NCBI RefSeq assembly: GCF_901709675.1
Contig: NC_051090.1
Location: 4,456,342-4,520,341, forward strand
DNA from: Syngnathus acus
Taxonomy: Eukaryota > Chordata > Actinopteri > Syngnathiformes > Syngnathidae
Length of the DNA: 64,000 nucleotides
Reading direction: 5' to 3'
The notes under the pieces are model-generated. The model was not told where the DNA came from. It saw only the letters and a program-made list of their open reading frames with translations, and did no database searches. The translations under genes and the position numbers were made by a program. Of this stretch, positions 38,001 to 60,276 are shown piece after piece. Each line of letters starts with the position of its first letter. Position 1 is the first letter of the stretch.

Positions 38001-40436
38001 TCTTTCTGCTACATCTCCTGCGCCACAATTTAGACCTGCTCCAAGATAGTCTAAGGTTTAACCTACTTTCATCACTAAATTGTCAGATGAGCCCCGGGTG
38101 TGTTAAGAAAACATCATTGGTCCAGCCAGAACACTCAGCCTGTCTACAAAACTCGCGCTCCGAGTGTTTCTGAATCCATTCATGGGTATGTTTTAGCTCT
38201 AATTGAGTCCGGGGCGGGGACGCCCCTCCCATTCAAGCCATCCTTGACAAAAATCAACATCACCTGTGACCCGTGTCGCCAACTTGGCGAGTCAAAAGCA
38301 AGCCACCCCCCCCACCCCACTAGTGGGTGGGGAGGTGCACGTTTGTCATGCTAATCAGCTGGCCTAACCTTAATGACCCAGACATCTGCTGGTCCGTGTG
38401 TGTGTCAAGCACCCCCCAACCCACATTCAATCCCCCCCCCCAACATACAAAAAGAAGATAAGACCCTTGAGGCTGCTAAGAATGTGTGCCTGCGTGTGTG
38501 TGCGTCCTTGCAAGAATTATCAACAAGAGTCTATTTCTATTCACCGCAAATAAACACAACTCGGGTTTTGCACGCACACACACTGCACACAAATGTGATG
38601 GGGAGGATTTGAGGAAGAGTGGTGGGGGTTATTTAATGGGCGAGACAGGGGACCCCCGGGATTGAGACTCCCTTCAACACACACACACAGCCAGAGGTTT
38701 TAGAGGAAAGGCTGGAGGCTGCTCTGTTAATTCAAGTAGGATTCATAATGCCCCTGACCCTCCCACCACTACACCAGACCTGTGCGTGTGTGTGCACACG
38801 TGCATGTGTGAGCATGAATCTTTTTATACTCGTGTGGCACAAGATTGGTCTTTGTGTGCACGTTTTTGCCCTGAGTCAAGACAAATGCTCAGACAACAAA
38901 GTCGTCACACCTCCGCACGGGTCAGGGAGTACAAAATAGGGATTTTAGCCTAGCTAGTATCGATAATATACCAACTGGGACCAAAGGGCCGGCGGCGAAG
39001 AAAAGGGCAGTGCGGGGTTTGAGTGTCTATCCCCAAATACAACAAAAGCACGATTGAAATAGGGTTGAACGTTTTTTTTCCACTTGACTTGCATGCCACA
39101 AGCAGCTTTGTTGAATCTGCATTAGGATTAATCAAGTCAAAAAAAAAAAAGACAACAATATGCCAAATGCTATCAAGTGGGTCAGGCATCAAAAGAGGCT
39201 TTTTCCATCGCCGCCACTATTAATCCAATGAACTGTGCCCGTAACCTGCGACTAGAGCGGATTACTAAACTAATTCATTGAAGAAGAAAAAAAAAAAAGA
39301 GGATTGGCATTTTGTGACTTCTTCCATGATGACACATCACCTTTTTTGATACATGCCTTAAATTAAAAGTCACAAAAAGCTAAAGCTAAATAGTAGCTAA
39401 TGGCTGGACAAAAAAAAAAAGACAAAGAAAAAGCTAATTGACATTTCTTCCCCCGCAAATGTCAGTGTAGATGCCAGAGATTCATAAAAAGGGAATAAAA
39501 TGATGCCCGTGAGAAAGGCTGACTTATCTTGACACGCTTATCTATACGAATGTCACAGATGTAGCTCATCTACAAGCCCGGTGACAGCAAAGGTGGCAGC
39601 ACGCCGTGGCGCCAACGGGGAAGCTAACAGGTGCTTTGAGGGCCAATAGCAAATTTGAATTGACTCGAAAATGTGCTTCATTCCTGGCTCTCATTTATAA
39701 TCATGTGACTCAAATAGTCAAATGGGTGACTTTAAGATTGACCTTTTGACATTACTTATTTTTATGTAGAGTTGACATAGTTTGGATTGGACTGGCGGAT
39801 GTTTTGCCTTTTATGCAAAGTTGATGATGGGTTGTAATGTCACAATTTGCTGATCGGTCATTGATCGGACCCTCAAAATAAATCCAGGGATGTTCTCTGC
39901 TGCCATTGTTAAGAATCCAAGATTTCGCTGCATTTACAGTCGTTTTTTTGTGCAATTTTCCCCCAATATTTTTAATTTGAGGGTCTAATAGTCTGCAATG
40001 GACATAACACGTATAATTTTGGAATGTCTAAATGAGCACATGATGGGATTTGAATCCAAGATGTGCTGAGCAGGAACACACCATGCCACCTGCTTTCAAA
40101 CAATTGATCCCAATGTCAAATTTTCATTTTCAACTCCAACAATATAGCACAGGCCCACTTATGCTTGGCCAATGGTTGAGCGCATGCTGTGGACTGAGTC
40201 TTTGTTACCATGGCAACGCAAAATTTCGGGCTCCCAATTACTATAAAATACATTTGAATAAAATAACATGCACATGCATTTTAACACACACACACACACT
40301 CAACAGCTTTTTTGGGGGAATATGTTTGGTTAAACATTTGATTATATAAGAACAATATTGAGCATTGCTGACAAAGTTCACCACAAATGTAAAAAAGAAA
40401 TTGACTTACTGAGTGTCTTGATTGTGGAAACATCAT
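25993..40436 (-). CDS. tle5: tle5 (AES) short Groucho-family co-repressor, complete, 7 coding exons
   Basis: TLE5/AES is the short Groucho relative. It has the Q oligomerisation domain and a GP-like segment but no WD40 propeller, so it modulates full-length TLE proteins and NF-kB/Wnt-dependent transcription in the nucleus. Seven minus-strand exons give 196 codons (human AES has 197). They encode MMFPQSRHS, then [20 protein letters not shown], then [56 protein letters not shown] (split by one space in meaning only at residue 96), [20 protein letters not shown] and a final exon ending EEDGDKSD. The MMFPQSRHS start and the LKFTTSDSC peptide are specific to TLE5 rather than TLE1-4. All introns are GT-AG and phases agree. 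The first coding exon is about 7 kb upstream of the second. The neighbours tle2 and gna11 match the human order. Confidence 0.97.
26529..26603 (-). CDS. tle5: tle5 coding exon 6 (end of Q domain)
   Basis: Encodes [20 protein letters not shown] and NSIIR, 25 codons, between CATGCACAG and GTATGTTG. It matches the C-terminal helix of the TLE Q domain. Confidence 0.96.
26979..27015. repeat. (GT)n microsatellite abutting the tle5 exon 5 donor
   Basis: About 18 units. On the gene's strand this is a CA repeat that starts within the first few bases of the intron. Confidence 0.95.
27020..27082 (-). CDS. tle5: tle5 coding exon 5 (Q domain)
   Basis: Encodes [15 protein letters not shown] and PYLSQE, 21 codons. 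The acceptor is CTCCACAG. The donor GTATAC runs directly into a CA repeat of about 40 bp. Confidence 0.96.
29332..29376 (-). CDS. tle5: tle5 coding exon 4 (Q domain)
   Basis: Encodes [15 protein letters not shown], 45 nt, between CATCCAG and GTGAGTC. It is nearly identical at the base level to the exon at 5632-5676. Confidence 0.96.
30098..30154 (-). CDS. Candidate alternative terminal exon in tle5 intron 3
   Basis: On the minus strand a strong acceptor (TTTGTTTTCCAG) is followed by an 18-codon frame, [18 protein letters not shown], then TAG. The phase fits a junction from exon 3 (phase 0), which would truncate TLE5 within the Q domain. I do not recognise the peptide in any TLE protein, and it may be chance or repeat-derived sequence. 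Confidence 0.2.
   Translation of the reverse strand, partial: SQSQSLLQTEWVINWVYA
30387..30424. repeat. (GT)n microsatellite
   Basis: About 19 units within tle5 intron 3. Confidence 0.95.
30925..31010. repeat. (GT)n microsatellite in tle5 intron 3
   Basis: About 43 uninterrupted GT units, seen directly. Confidence 0.97.
31677..31740 (-). CDS. tle5: tle5 coding exon 3 (Q domain)
   Basis: Encodes [16 protein letters not shown] and QRHYIM between CTCCGCAG and GTGAG. It is 64 nt, like the matching exon of the neighbouring tle2-like gene. EKSEM instead of EKTEM is the TLE5 form. Confidence 0.96.
33372..33460 (-). CDS. tle5: tle5 coding exon 2
   Basis: Encodes [18 protein letters not shown] and then [11 protein letters not shown] plus two bases of a Ser codon. 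The acceptor is TTGGCAG and the donor [14 protein letters not shown] is the diagnostic TLE5 peptide. Confidence 0.96.
33461..40409 (-). other. tle5 intron 1; no gene seen
   Basis: About 7 kb, with GT tracts (34857-34888, 35003-35039), G-runs near 37072-37085 and 37152-37165, and a repeat copy at 33803-33841 that is shared with 16961-17000. No exon-like open frame was found. Confidence 0.65.
33803..33841 (+). repeat. Dispersed repeat copy shared with 16961-17000
   Basis: The segment around ATTAATGGCATTTCTATTCA, ending in TTCAATGGGGA, is the partner of the copy at 16961. Confidence 0.6.
40410..40436 (-). CDS. tle5: tle5 coding exon 1 (start codon)
   Basis: ATGATG at 40436-40431 encodes MMFPQSRHS, the typical TLE5 N-terminus, and ends in phase 0 at TCA/GTAAGTC. 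It is nine codons, too short to stand out as an open frame alone. Upstream sequence on the minus strand (CAAGGGACTGAC) is 5' UTR. Confidence 0.95.
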
Positions 40437-41009
40437 GTCAGTCCCTTGTTGTTGTCTTTTCGCCCCTAAATCCAAAAAAGCTCTGTGTTGATATTGTTCC
40501 TTTGTGCCTCCCCCCCAAAAAATACTTCCAAGTGGAGCTGTCCAGCGTCAAGCTCACAGCTACCTAACGAAACCCCCCCGCCCCCCCACTCTCTAAAACG
40601 CAATCACCCTAACTGAAATAAAAATCCAAATTATGCCTTTGGTTTGGACTTGACGCCGTGGTTGGAGCTAACCAGCGAGCATCTAAGCTAAGCTAGCTGT
40701 AATTCTTCCTCCTCCAAAAGCTGTCACTCAAAAATGATACCTCGCTCGGTAGAACATTTGGAATGACGCTTTTACACTCACTCAGCGTCAGCTTTAATAA
40801 TAATAATAATAATCATACCCAAAAAGCAGCTATCTTGGAAAACGAACCAGGTCAAACAAGTTTGCTGGATGAAAAACGTGTGTGGGGGGGGGGAATGCCA
40901 AAATGTCTGCTGGTTAGTTCAATCTCGTTTTTTACGTCCCAACTCGCGAGAGGAAAACAACCCACAAAACACAGCAGCACTGGGTGGGTCGCTAAAAAAT
41001 AATAAAAAT

Positions 41010-41280
41010 AAAACGCTGCCAACTTTCAGGAAAAAAGCTTTTAAAAAAGTCGCATTGTCTTTCCTTGCGAAGTCGAATCTTGAGCGTCTGTCTTCTCCAA
41101 ACCACGACGAGCTTCGCTGTGACTGCACGCCCCTCATAGAACTACACAGGCTAGTTCAGCCGGGAGAAGCACAGACCTACAAGCACAGACCTATAACACA
41201 AAGCTATAGCAGCAAGATGCTTTTGCGCATGTCTGAGAAAATGGCGCCACTCTGTGGACATATAAGGGAATTGATCAAAA
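41010..41280 (-). promoter_or_regulatory. tle5: Possible tle5 promoter region
   Basis: Upstream of the tle5 start exon, the minus strand has a CArG-like CCTTATATGTCC near 41259-41270, then GCGCCATTTTC (a YY1-like element in reverse), then a moderately CpG-rich stretch around 41060-41150. This is inferred from motif clustering; no transcript evidence is available. Confidence 0.3.
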
Positions 41281-41289
41281 AAAGAAGTC

Positions 41290-42804
41290 CGATTATATTT
41301 TTTAATTAGTTGTGCTGATTCGATATGCTAATTCTTAATTACAAAATACTATCAGCAACTATAGGATATAATTTATATTATTATTTTATATTATCTTAAT
41401 TATTATTAATTAATTAATTATTAATATTGAAAAATGACATGAATGGAATCGGAAGGTGCATGTGAGGACATGAAAAGGAGGCAAAGAAGTACATGTAGAA
41501 TATAGGAATATTTTTTATTCCAATTGAAACATTGAAAAGGAGAAGGTTATGAAAGTTGTTTTTCATGTTAAAATGAGGTTCAGGCAACAGTGGTTGAAAT
41601 GTAAAACAAAAAAAATATGGCTAAAATACTGTAAATCAATAAGCACAACCCTTCCCATGAGAGCATGGCTAGCAGACCCTGCCAATCACATGCAGTTAAA
41701 AACAGCAGATCAATCATCTTAAATAAAGAATAAAACTGTTAATTAGTCACATATTTAGTGTTTATTTATTTTTAAAAAGTGGACCACGAAAGTTCATGGG
41801 CCCTCATCCCTCCCCCCCACCCCATCTCTCATGACATTGGCACTTAAGTATTAAGTCAAAAGTTTGGCTTTACAAAGAAAGGGCATTGGCACACTCATGG
41901 TACAAAATTTACATTTGGTATATTTAAAAAAAAAAAAAAAAAAAAAAAATACATTACTTTCAATTTGTACACCACTACATAGTTATTGAAAAACAAAGGG
42001 AAAAAAAATGTGAAGTGGTTGCAAAATATACACGTGGTTAAGTGTGTCTGCCTTACAAAAATGATCAGAGCTGAACGTGACAGTTACAAGAAAGGAAGCT
42101 GTAGCAAAAACAAAAAATGAACGCGAGTATCAAGTCATTTCAGTGCTCTGACCCATGGAGACGACACGATCCAATCAAGAAAGGTGGGGGCAGCAGATTC
42201 ATTCGTTTCAAGAACTAGATGGCCATGAACAGTACCTTGACGTTTCAATCAATACAAGCTGTTTAGCTAGGAGCGTAACGGCACAATGCTTTCATATTTA
42301 CCAATACGGGACAATTTGGGTACGGCACGCGAGCCTACCACCAATATGGAACACAGTAGATCAGTGAAAGAATGAATACAGACTGTGAACAAACAGTGCA
42401 GCTCAGTCTCTGGCCAGTGAGATGCTTCTGGCAGTATGTTAAATTTGTTCACCAATTGAGCCCCATTTCTGTACTTTTTGTGACATTTTTGGTCATGTGC
42501 TGAGATTTTTCCACTCAAGCAATTTCATTTAATTGGTCCCAAAATAATCGATTACAAATCAAATCTATTCCAGCTAAAAGTGACAGGCAGAACAATTCAC
42601 TAGCACCGTATACCATCATTATTCCAGTATATATTTTTCATTTGGTGGCGTGCCAACACGCTTTAATTTAATGTAGCCTTGGCTCAATATAGGTTGGGGA
42701 AACATTGCTATGCAAAATGAGGGACACCTCAGTTTGAGCAAAAATAACGGCGATGTAAAAAGTGACGAGGAAAGGGGGAGTCAAGATGCTTGCTTTTGTC
42801 TTGT

Positions 42805-42852
<48 letters not shown>

Positions 42853-45080
42853 AATGTGAAGAAAACAAAAAGCCATCAGGAATATCACATATAGGCATCT
42901 GTGGTTTAGACGCCACCACCCCTCCCACCACCACCTCAAAAATCAAAGCCGCTAATAGTAGCCCTTGTGACGACAAGGTGACAACTCACCTGAATTCTAT
43001 ATTAAGAACCATAGCGCAGGGCTTCCTCAACTGGATCAACCCAAGAGCCAAATATGAAAGGTGCTTCTTCATCGCCCGCCTGCCCGCTCAATAAAATACA
43101 TCACTGCCAAATACTGTACACGGAACCAGAGCAGGAAACTCATGACCAAGAATCAAAAAGCCCTTTGCCGGGAAACTACGCGCGAGAAAATATCTGAGCC
43201 CAGCCAGCATCAGTTTTGGGGGAACCCTGCTCTAGAGAAAGAGTAAGAACATCAACAGACACACACGATATGAGATCGGTAGCAACAGTCGACAACTTCG
43301 GCTTTCAAATTACAAAAAAGGACAATTCAAGAATGCTCCAACAGTAAATATTCAACCAACCACTAGATGTGTTTTGGATTTTTTTTTTTGTCTTTTGTTA
43401 CAATTTTTGCATAAAGCGTGAACCCGAAAATAGAGCCAATGCTGCCGTTCCACCGTTTTTTTTTTTTTAAAAAGACGTCAGAAAGATAAAACACGTCTTT
43501 GCCGTTAAAATAGCTTGGATATCTTACAGCAGTAAAAAAGCCAGTCTCCTTGTTTGAGCATGACAGAGAGGAGACCCCACAGATCCAGGACGCATAGAGG
43601 AAGGGGGGGGAAGAAAAAAACAAACACTTCGGAGTAGTTCATCAAATGTGCCAGTTGAATAGAAAAAAAAAAAACCTGACGCAATGCGGTTGAATGAGAA
43701 GCAAAAAATGGGGAGGTCGCTTCCACGATTGGAACAAAAGAAAGCCACTCGCATGTCAAAGGGCAAGCAAAGTCAAAAATGTTCTTAGCAATATTATCGT
43801 CTATGCTCCCTTACTCATCTGAAAACGTTTTCCGATTAATAATAAGTTGGTGGAATATGAATTCAACACAAATCTAGAGTCATGGGGCAGACATCTTGCC
43901 TTGTAGCACCGCTTGCTATCGACTGAAAATGACATTACAGTTCCCAAAAGCTCAGCTTGACAACGTCATGTGACCAAGAACAGAAAACCGGTGACCTGAA
44001 AATAGTAATCTGAATTTTTTTTTTTTTAGCCTGTTGAAAATGCACATTTGGTAGGCACGTTTATCTTAAGTGGCGTGACGTCTCGGGAATTCCCACAGTA
44101 CCTTAACATTTGGGTCGGACTTATAATTGTTTTGCTTTTTTTCCTTCAACCAACTCGTCCTAGAGTTAATTCGATTGCTTATTTATATTTTAAGCTGGTA
44201 TACAAGCATGAAGATTTGCACAATATTCCACAAATATATTGTTGTCTATTTATGCCAGTGACATATAGCGACAAGCACAACAATGTAATGCTTTACTATT
44301 AGACGGCAGAAGAGACAATTAACCTACGTAACCTTTCATACAACAGAATACAAGCTTTTGTGCTCATCACATCAGTTAATGTACTTTTCGTGACATTTTT
44401 CTTTGGCGGTATGCTGTGCGCTTTTCTAACGTACAATAAAGGTTGGGAAACTGCACTTGAAGGAGAGAGAAAAAAAAAAAGCTAGATTCCAATTTGAGTC
44501 AGTGTGTGTTTCGTGGAATCGGTATAATAACGTAGAACTCCAATTAATCAATTCCAAGCAACATCTAAAGTCCTCGCCCTTGAGATTAATAGGAAACCAC
44601 AATTTACGGAAATACACAGAAGCGACTACTCCCCCCTACTCTCTCCGGCGGTTCTCCTAAATTTGACACATCTCAAGAGCCAGAGAACTGCATGGCGGAC
44701 CGGATCCCAAGTCCTGCACTCAAGAAATACTGGCGATAGACTGGATTTCTATTTACACCAAAAACACAAAAAAAAAAGGGAAAATGTGGTGTCAATTTGG
44801 CAAAGCGACAGTGGAGTGATTTGCAGTCAACTGAGTGGTAGTGCTGTCTTCTTAAAGGGGTGTTAACACTTCAAACGCCGAGGGGGCAGTGTGTGTATGT
44901 GTATGTGTGTGTGTGTGTGTCTGTGTCTGTGTGTGGCGGGTTACAATCCTTCCGAGTGTAGCCGCTGTAATTACAAAGTAGGCAAAAAGTAGATAAGTCA
45001 TCAATGTGTAAGCAAAAGTATTTACATTCAACAGAGTGTGTGCACTCTGAATTGGAGCTTTTTCTTTTTTGAAACATTGA
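41290..45080. other. Spacer between tle5 and gna11 3' end; AT-rich, no gene seen
   Basis: AT-rich sequence with A-runs at about 41928-41949 and 42809-42848 (40 A). Short open frames, including poly-Lys or poly-Phe ones from the A-runs, have no family likeness. Part may be the gna11 3' UTR if a distal poly(A) site is used. Confidence 0.6.
42809..42848. repeat. A40 homopolymer
   Basis: Forty consecutive A on the plus strand between tle5 and gna11. The flanks do not show a recognisable processed gene copy. Confidence 0.95.
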
Positions 45081-45084
45081 CAGA

Positions 45085-45090
45085 TTTATT
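45085..45090 (-). terminator. gna11: Candidate gna11 poly(A) signal
   Basis: AATAAA on the minus strand about 315 bases after the stop. A longer 3' UTR using signals further left is possible, as several A/T-rich hexamers lie between 41.7 and 45 kb. Confidence 0.3.
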
Positions 45091-45404
45091 CCTCACAACG
45101 AGCACACGGTCGTCGTGTCCAGCATGCACGGCGTACGCAACTAGGGAGAGGAGCCCTTTAAAGCGTTACGCGTTTGACGTGGGCCACCCCGCCACACGCA
45201 AGCACTGCCGATAATTTCAAAAGGTTCAACTATGGATTCGCGGGCACTGTTAGGAGCCCCAAAAAAAGAGAGATAGCGAGTGTGGAGCGAAACCGATGAC
45301 TGTGTTCCATGCAGACGTGTGTGTGTGTGTTTGCGGAAGTGGATAATAAAATGTGTGTGTGTATGTGTTGCGCTCTCTCCTCTCTCTTTGTGTCACACAG
45401 CACT

Positions 45405-55769
<10,365 letters not shown>

Positions 55770-55886
55770 TCAAGTGTATGGAATCCCGTCCAGTCAAATG
55801 GGATTTCGCGACTTTCTTTGCTCGTTGTCGGTGACAAATATTTGACAGCGTAAGCCTTAAGTCGTATGCAAATTCGGAGTTTGCAA

Positions 55887-55909
55887 GGGGGGGGGGGGGG
55901 GGGGGGGGG
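55887..55909. repeat. G23 homopolymer upstream of gna11 start
   Basis: An uninterrupted run of 23 G on the plus strand, so C23 on the gna11 sense strand, about 205 bases upstream of the ATG. It is probably in the 5' UTR or proximal promoter. Confidence 0.85.
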
Positions 55910-56129
55910 AGATTTGCCAGAAGACTTTAAAGGGGGAAAACGACAAATTAGAAGCAGTAAAAGACCATTTTTATGGTAGAAAGAAAAAAAAAATCTAATT
56001 AAGGTGGTTAAGGTGTTAAAAATGAGATTCCCACTGTGCCAATACTGTTTTAATCATTCCCAGCGCCGCTGCTCAAGTCGTGGAAGTTTAACTACACCCA
56101 CACACCCCGAAAAAAGCCTATTTTTATTA

Positions 56130-56300
56130 AACACTCGTGTCCCGGAGGCAGCGGGACACTGTTGAGCGCCCCTGCCACATTTGTCGGAGCCCTCCCGCGA
56201 GCCTAGCCGCCCCGACGCCGACACTTCACGCCCGCGCAGTGGTTGCAACCGCCGCCCGTCAGCCCGTCCATCTACCGCATGCACACGTCGACGAGCTCCG
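56130..56300 (-). promoter_or_regulatory. gna11: CpG-rich gna11 promoter / 5' UTR segment
   Basis: A GC- and CpG-rich block about 0.5 kb upstream of the gna11 ATG in an otherwise AT-rich area. It reads open on both strands, as GC-rich DNA often does, with no family likeness. It most likely contains the transcription start and 5' UTR. Confidence 0.5.
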
Positions 56301-56650
56301 GATGCTAAACACTCGACTTGCACATTAGGGGGAAAAAAATAAAAAAGGAAAAAAAAATATTAGAGGTTAAGTTTTGCGGGAGTGGTGATGGCTAAATGGA
56401 CGAGCTAAGCAGTTAGCGAGCTATGTTAGCTTGAGCTAGCCATCCCTGGAATTGCAGCAGGAAAAAAAAGCACAAGCAGCTGGGAGAAACTTCATTGCTT
56501 GGAAATGAGCTTTGTCCAAACGCTCTCTCCGGGGGCCCAAAAATGCCCTGTGTTGAATACTGAAAGTCAAATCAGGCAATTCATCGTTCCTGGTGTTTTT
56601 TTTTTCCTGGTTGGAATAGCGCCCCTCCTCGTCATCCACTCCTCTCCCGG

Positions 56651-56658
56651 TGACGTCA
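56651..56658. promoter_or_regulatory. Perfect CRE palindrome (TGACGTCA)
   Basis: TGACGTCA followed by an AP-1-like GAGTCAT, in the gna11-gna15 intergenic region about 1 kb upstream of the gna11 ATG. CREs bind CREB/ATF factors. The site is seen directly; its use is inferred. Confidence 0.4.
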
Positions 56659-56883
56659 CGAGTCATTTATCTGACTGACAGTCCTTTTGCGCGAATGGAA
56701 GGAAGAGAATACGGTAATATGAAGGCGGGACCTTTAGGGGTTAGGTTGACATAGCAAGGTTGTGTGAGAAGTCGCCTTCCTCCCTTCCTTTTTGGAGGCG
56801 TGTCAGCCCCCGGCCAGTGCTCACACAGCTGTTTCTTCTGGATGGTTACACTTTAAGCCTGACATCGCCTTGAAAGTGTTATA

Positions 56884-57110
56884 ACAACATTGTAGGCACG
56901 CATGTCTCACAATTCTGGGGTCCCGAGTTCGAATCTCAGATGTAGTGTTTGCATATTGTTCCCGTGCCTATGAGGGTGTTCTTCAGGTACTTCCTCCAAG
57001 TTCCAGCATCCCAAAAATGTGCATGTAATTAAAGTTTCATTTGAAATTGAGGACTCCAAATTGTCCGTTGATTGTGTTCAACTTTGAGGTGTACACTCGG
57101 TTACACAGGT
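56884..57110 (+). repeat. Degenerate tRNA-type SINE-like repeat
   Basis: It contains GAGTTCGAATCTC, which resembles a tRNA-type B box, followed by a decayed version of the GTTCCCGTGCCTATG and CCAAGTTCCAGCATCCC module that I know from dispersed teleost repeats. The 5' A box is not clear. Confidence 0.45.
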
Positions 57111-59499
57111 AACATGACAGGTAGTGTCAATATTTGAATTAGCTTTATTTTAGTGGCAAATGACAAGACGGAGACAAGTTGCCTCACCTTTCCAGTAAAT
57201 GTGACGTTGCAATAAATAAATACAAAAAGATGTCATGTTTGCTATTCTAATATGGCAGGTGCTAAGTAAACTGAAATTCATGCATCTTCTGCTGAACTGG
57301 TTTTGAGTTAAGCTTTAACGACAACAATAAAAGTGTGCTGAAGTACGTGAGCAATAATAATAATAATAATAATAATGTACGTAATAGAAATAGAGCTATA
57401 GAGATAGATAGAAAGATTTTAACTTCTGAGTTATGTGAAGCAGTTGAGACAGTCACTTGGCTTTATACTGTATAGCAAAACAGATGGACGGACGGTCAAA
57501 TTGGTTCTTTGTTGAGCCAACGCGACACCTTGTGGACATTTGTTGTAAATGCAATGACGCAACAGACACACCCTCTATGACGTCACACACTTCAACGCTC
57601 TAAACACAGTTATCTATCTCCAGTAGTCCCTCAAAGACAAATTTGGCCTAAATAATTAGTGAAAACACCAGAAAGTTGACCACTACTTTGGACATTTCAT
57701 CCACGGCAGCAAAGTTTGAAGACACAGTGACATGAAACTCTCAGCAAGAGCATAGAATATGGAAATAGGAGACACTAACTTGAGAATTATTCAGTTTCTG
57801 TTATGTTGTATCAGGAGTTTGATGAGTCGCAATAAAGCAGTCCAGAGAAATCTGGCTGGAATGAATGAGTGTGAAGTTGAGAAAACTTCCAAGTCAGAAG
57901 GTTGTGATCTTAAAATAATGACAACTGAGTGGAGTGTAAGATGTCTTCTTTTATGAGTCCATTCAGTTTAATGATTGATCATGGCCCGTTTCCCACAGCA
58001 GCCAGCCCAGAGGGGCAAAGTCTCCTCTCTTAAGCTTTCTGTCGGACGGATGTAAAGCTTCATCAGTGACGATAAGGGAGGAGAGCCACCTGAATCACTG
58101 TCGGATCATTTACTGTACATTGAAGGTGAAACATGAGACACCTTCAACCCCGATGGATGCTGGGAGGTTGAGGCGGATCATTTCCTCCTATGGTCGAGAC
58201 CACACCTTCTCACTGGCTTGCATTTTTCTATCCTTTATTTCTTTTTGACTTTATTTACTTTCTTTTTGCAGTTCCATGACAGCCACACCTTCATTTTCCG
58301 GGATGTGTACTGCTTTTCAAACATGTTTTTTTCTTCCTATTATATGCCATATTGGATCCCTTAAGGCCTTAGTGAATCTGTCAGTTTCATGAAGAAATTC
58401 AATCCGTTGCGCATGCACTTGACTTCCTTTTACTTCCATTCCTACACGTTTACCTCACCTCATTTCCATGGCAACCAAGAGCTCAGGTTATCTCCGTATG
58501 CACGAGACTACGAAAACCCGGACGGACCGGTCCTGCAGGCATAAAGAAGACAAAAGATTGACGTCTAAATAAGCAGACCAGCATTGCGAGGAGGGAGGCG
58601 TGATTCCGCATTGCTCTCAAAACATTGTGACAGATGAATCACGACAAAGACTCACAAATTGCATCATGATTCCTGCAAAGCTCAGAAAGTTTCCTCACAT
58701 TTTAATAGAAGTTTGAAATAAACTAAATACAGTATGTGTTGCCCTAACATAACGAGTGACTTGACTTTTGATTTTCCAATCAGTTCATTTCATAAAAAGC
58801 AGCACTTAAAACACTGAAAATGAGTTCAAAAAATACTTCAATACGTTAAATGCCACCCCAACTTCAAGTTTACTGCCAAATAAAAAAATAAAGACAATTA
58901 CACTTTGTGTATTTGGAACAACCACAATGCTTGGGCTTTCAGCAAGAGTCTAGATTTCCTGGCAATGGAAACTTTATCCATTCTTCCTCCCATGTTGAAA
59001 AAACATGCATGCTGGTTTAACTGTCTCTCTTCCCTTAGGTGTAAATGTAAGTGTGAATAGTTGTTTGTCTATAGTATGTGTGACTATCGCCTAAAGTCGG
59101 GATAGGGCTCCATAGGCCGCAGTTGTAAATAAGAACTTGTTCTTAATTGTTTGCCTGTGTAAATAAAGGTTCAATAAAATAAAAATATGACCAGCTCTAG
59201 AACTATAAAACAATTACTGCCAATCATCTTATAAGTCAACGGGAAAAGGTCAATGCAGTCACAAAGGGGGCCTCTAAATCATCTTTGTTTACATGTCAAC
59301 TAATGGTTGGAAGTCAAGAAGTACAAATAGACTTTTAATAGGCCTACCTGTAGCGTTTTTTGGCACGGGCGACACCTGGCCTATAGGCATACCCAAGTCT
59401 GAATACTTTGACAGTCTTTTGTTATCGCTGTACAGTTTCAAAGATACTTCACTGTTATTGAGAAAACACTCCCCCCTCCCACACACACATCGCGCGTCT

Positions 59500-59792
59500 T
59501 CCGGCACCTCTGCGGTCGCTTAGCCGCGCTCCTGTCGCTATCGAGCCGCGCCGTCGCCTCGAGCGCATTCCAGTCGCGGCGCAGAGCGTGGACGCGGAAC
59601 ATTCCTGCCGAGGAGAGGTGCGAGGTGGACTCACCCGAGCAGCAGGTCCGTTTGTGACAAAATAAATGCCACCATTCGGCCGCTCGAGTCGCACTTCGTC
59701 CGCAGGTGCACCGCACCCGGCATCTACGCAAACATGGACCGCGTAAAGGAGGCATTGGAACGGGGACAGTGACAGCCTGCGCTCTCTTGAAG
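59500..59792 (+). promoter_or_regulatory. gna15: CpG-rich promoter and probable noncoding first exon of gna15
   Basis: A strongly CpG-rich segment starts near 59500. It ends at a donor-like TTGAAG/GTACTG (59792/59793). A matching acceptor, ATTAG/GCG at 60263/60264, lies 13 bases before the gna15 ATG, so a spliced 5' UTR is likely. A short frame, MDRVKEALERGQ (59734-59772), would be an upstream ORF in this leader. A promoter for a different transcript cannot be excluded. Confidence 0.45.
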
Positions 59793-60276
59793 GTACTGAA
59801 CTGTTTTTATTTCTCTTGTTCTTGTACTGCTTGAGCTGTAGGATTAACTCATAGCAAAGTTACTACAGTAGTAACAGAGATGTTACATAGATACTGTAAA
59901 CTAGTTTCTTATTAATTTACATAGTGTGTACACTGAAAAGGGGTGGATCACTTTACATGTCAGATGTAGTTGATTTAAATCAAGATTTTTTTTTCAGATT
60001 ACGCAGAATATCTAAACGCCGGAAGCTTGTGGTTTTAATGTTAAAATGGTCTTAAAAATGTCATGGATGGAATATAATATTACTTAGCAAGATGACGAGG
60101 CGGCACAGGGATTGATAAGAAATTAGGAATTTCAATGCTTCATCGATTCTCATTGAGTGAGGCAATGAATCAACAGGACAAGTCATCGATGAAGACTGAT
60201 GAGAAATGAGAGGTCAAGGGAGCATTGGAGAGTGTGCTTGACTAACTCTGTAATTAATATTAGGCGTGTTCGGGCC

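Larger units (their letters stand above)
56310..59490. other. Intergenic region between gna11 and gna15
   Basis: Head-to-head spacer. It has a SINE-like repeat near 56884-57110, a TAA repeat at about 57352-57376, and a repeat tail at 59030-59120. No coding sequence was recognised. Confidence 0.6.

Noticed and set aside
40869-41309. 146-codon plus-strand open frame upstream of tle5
   Set aside because: No family likeness. It overlaps the probable tle5 promoter region on the opposite strand.
42762-43094. Poly-lysine plus-strand frame
   Set aside because: It arises from the A40 homopolymer.
59438-59755. 105-codon minus-strand Arg-rich frame at 59.5 kb
   Set aside because: It is a GC-rich shadow in a CpG island and shows no family features.
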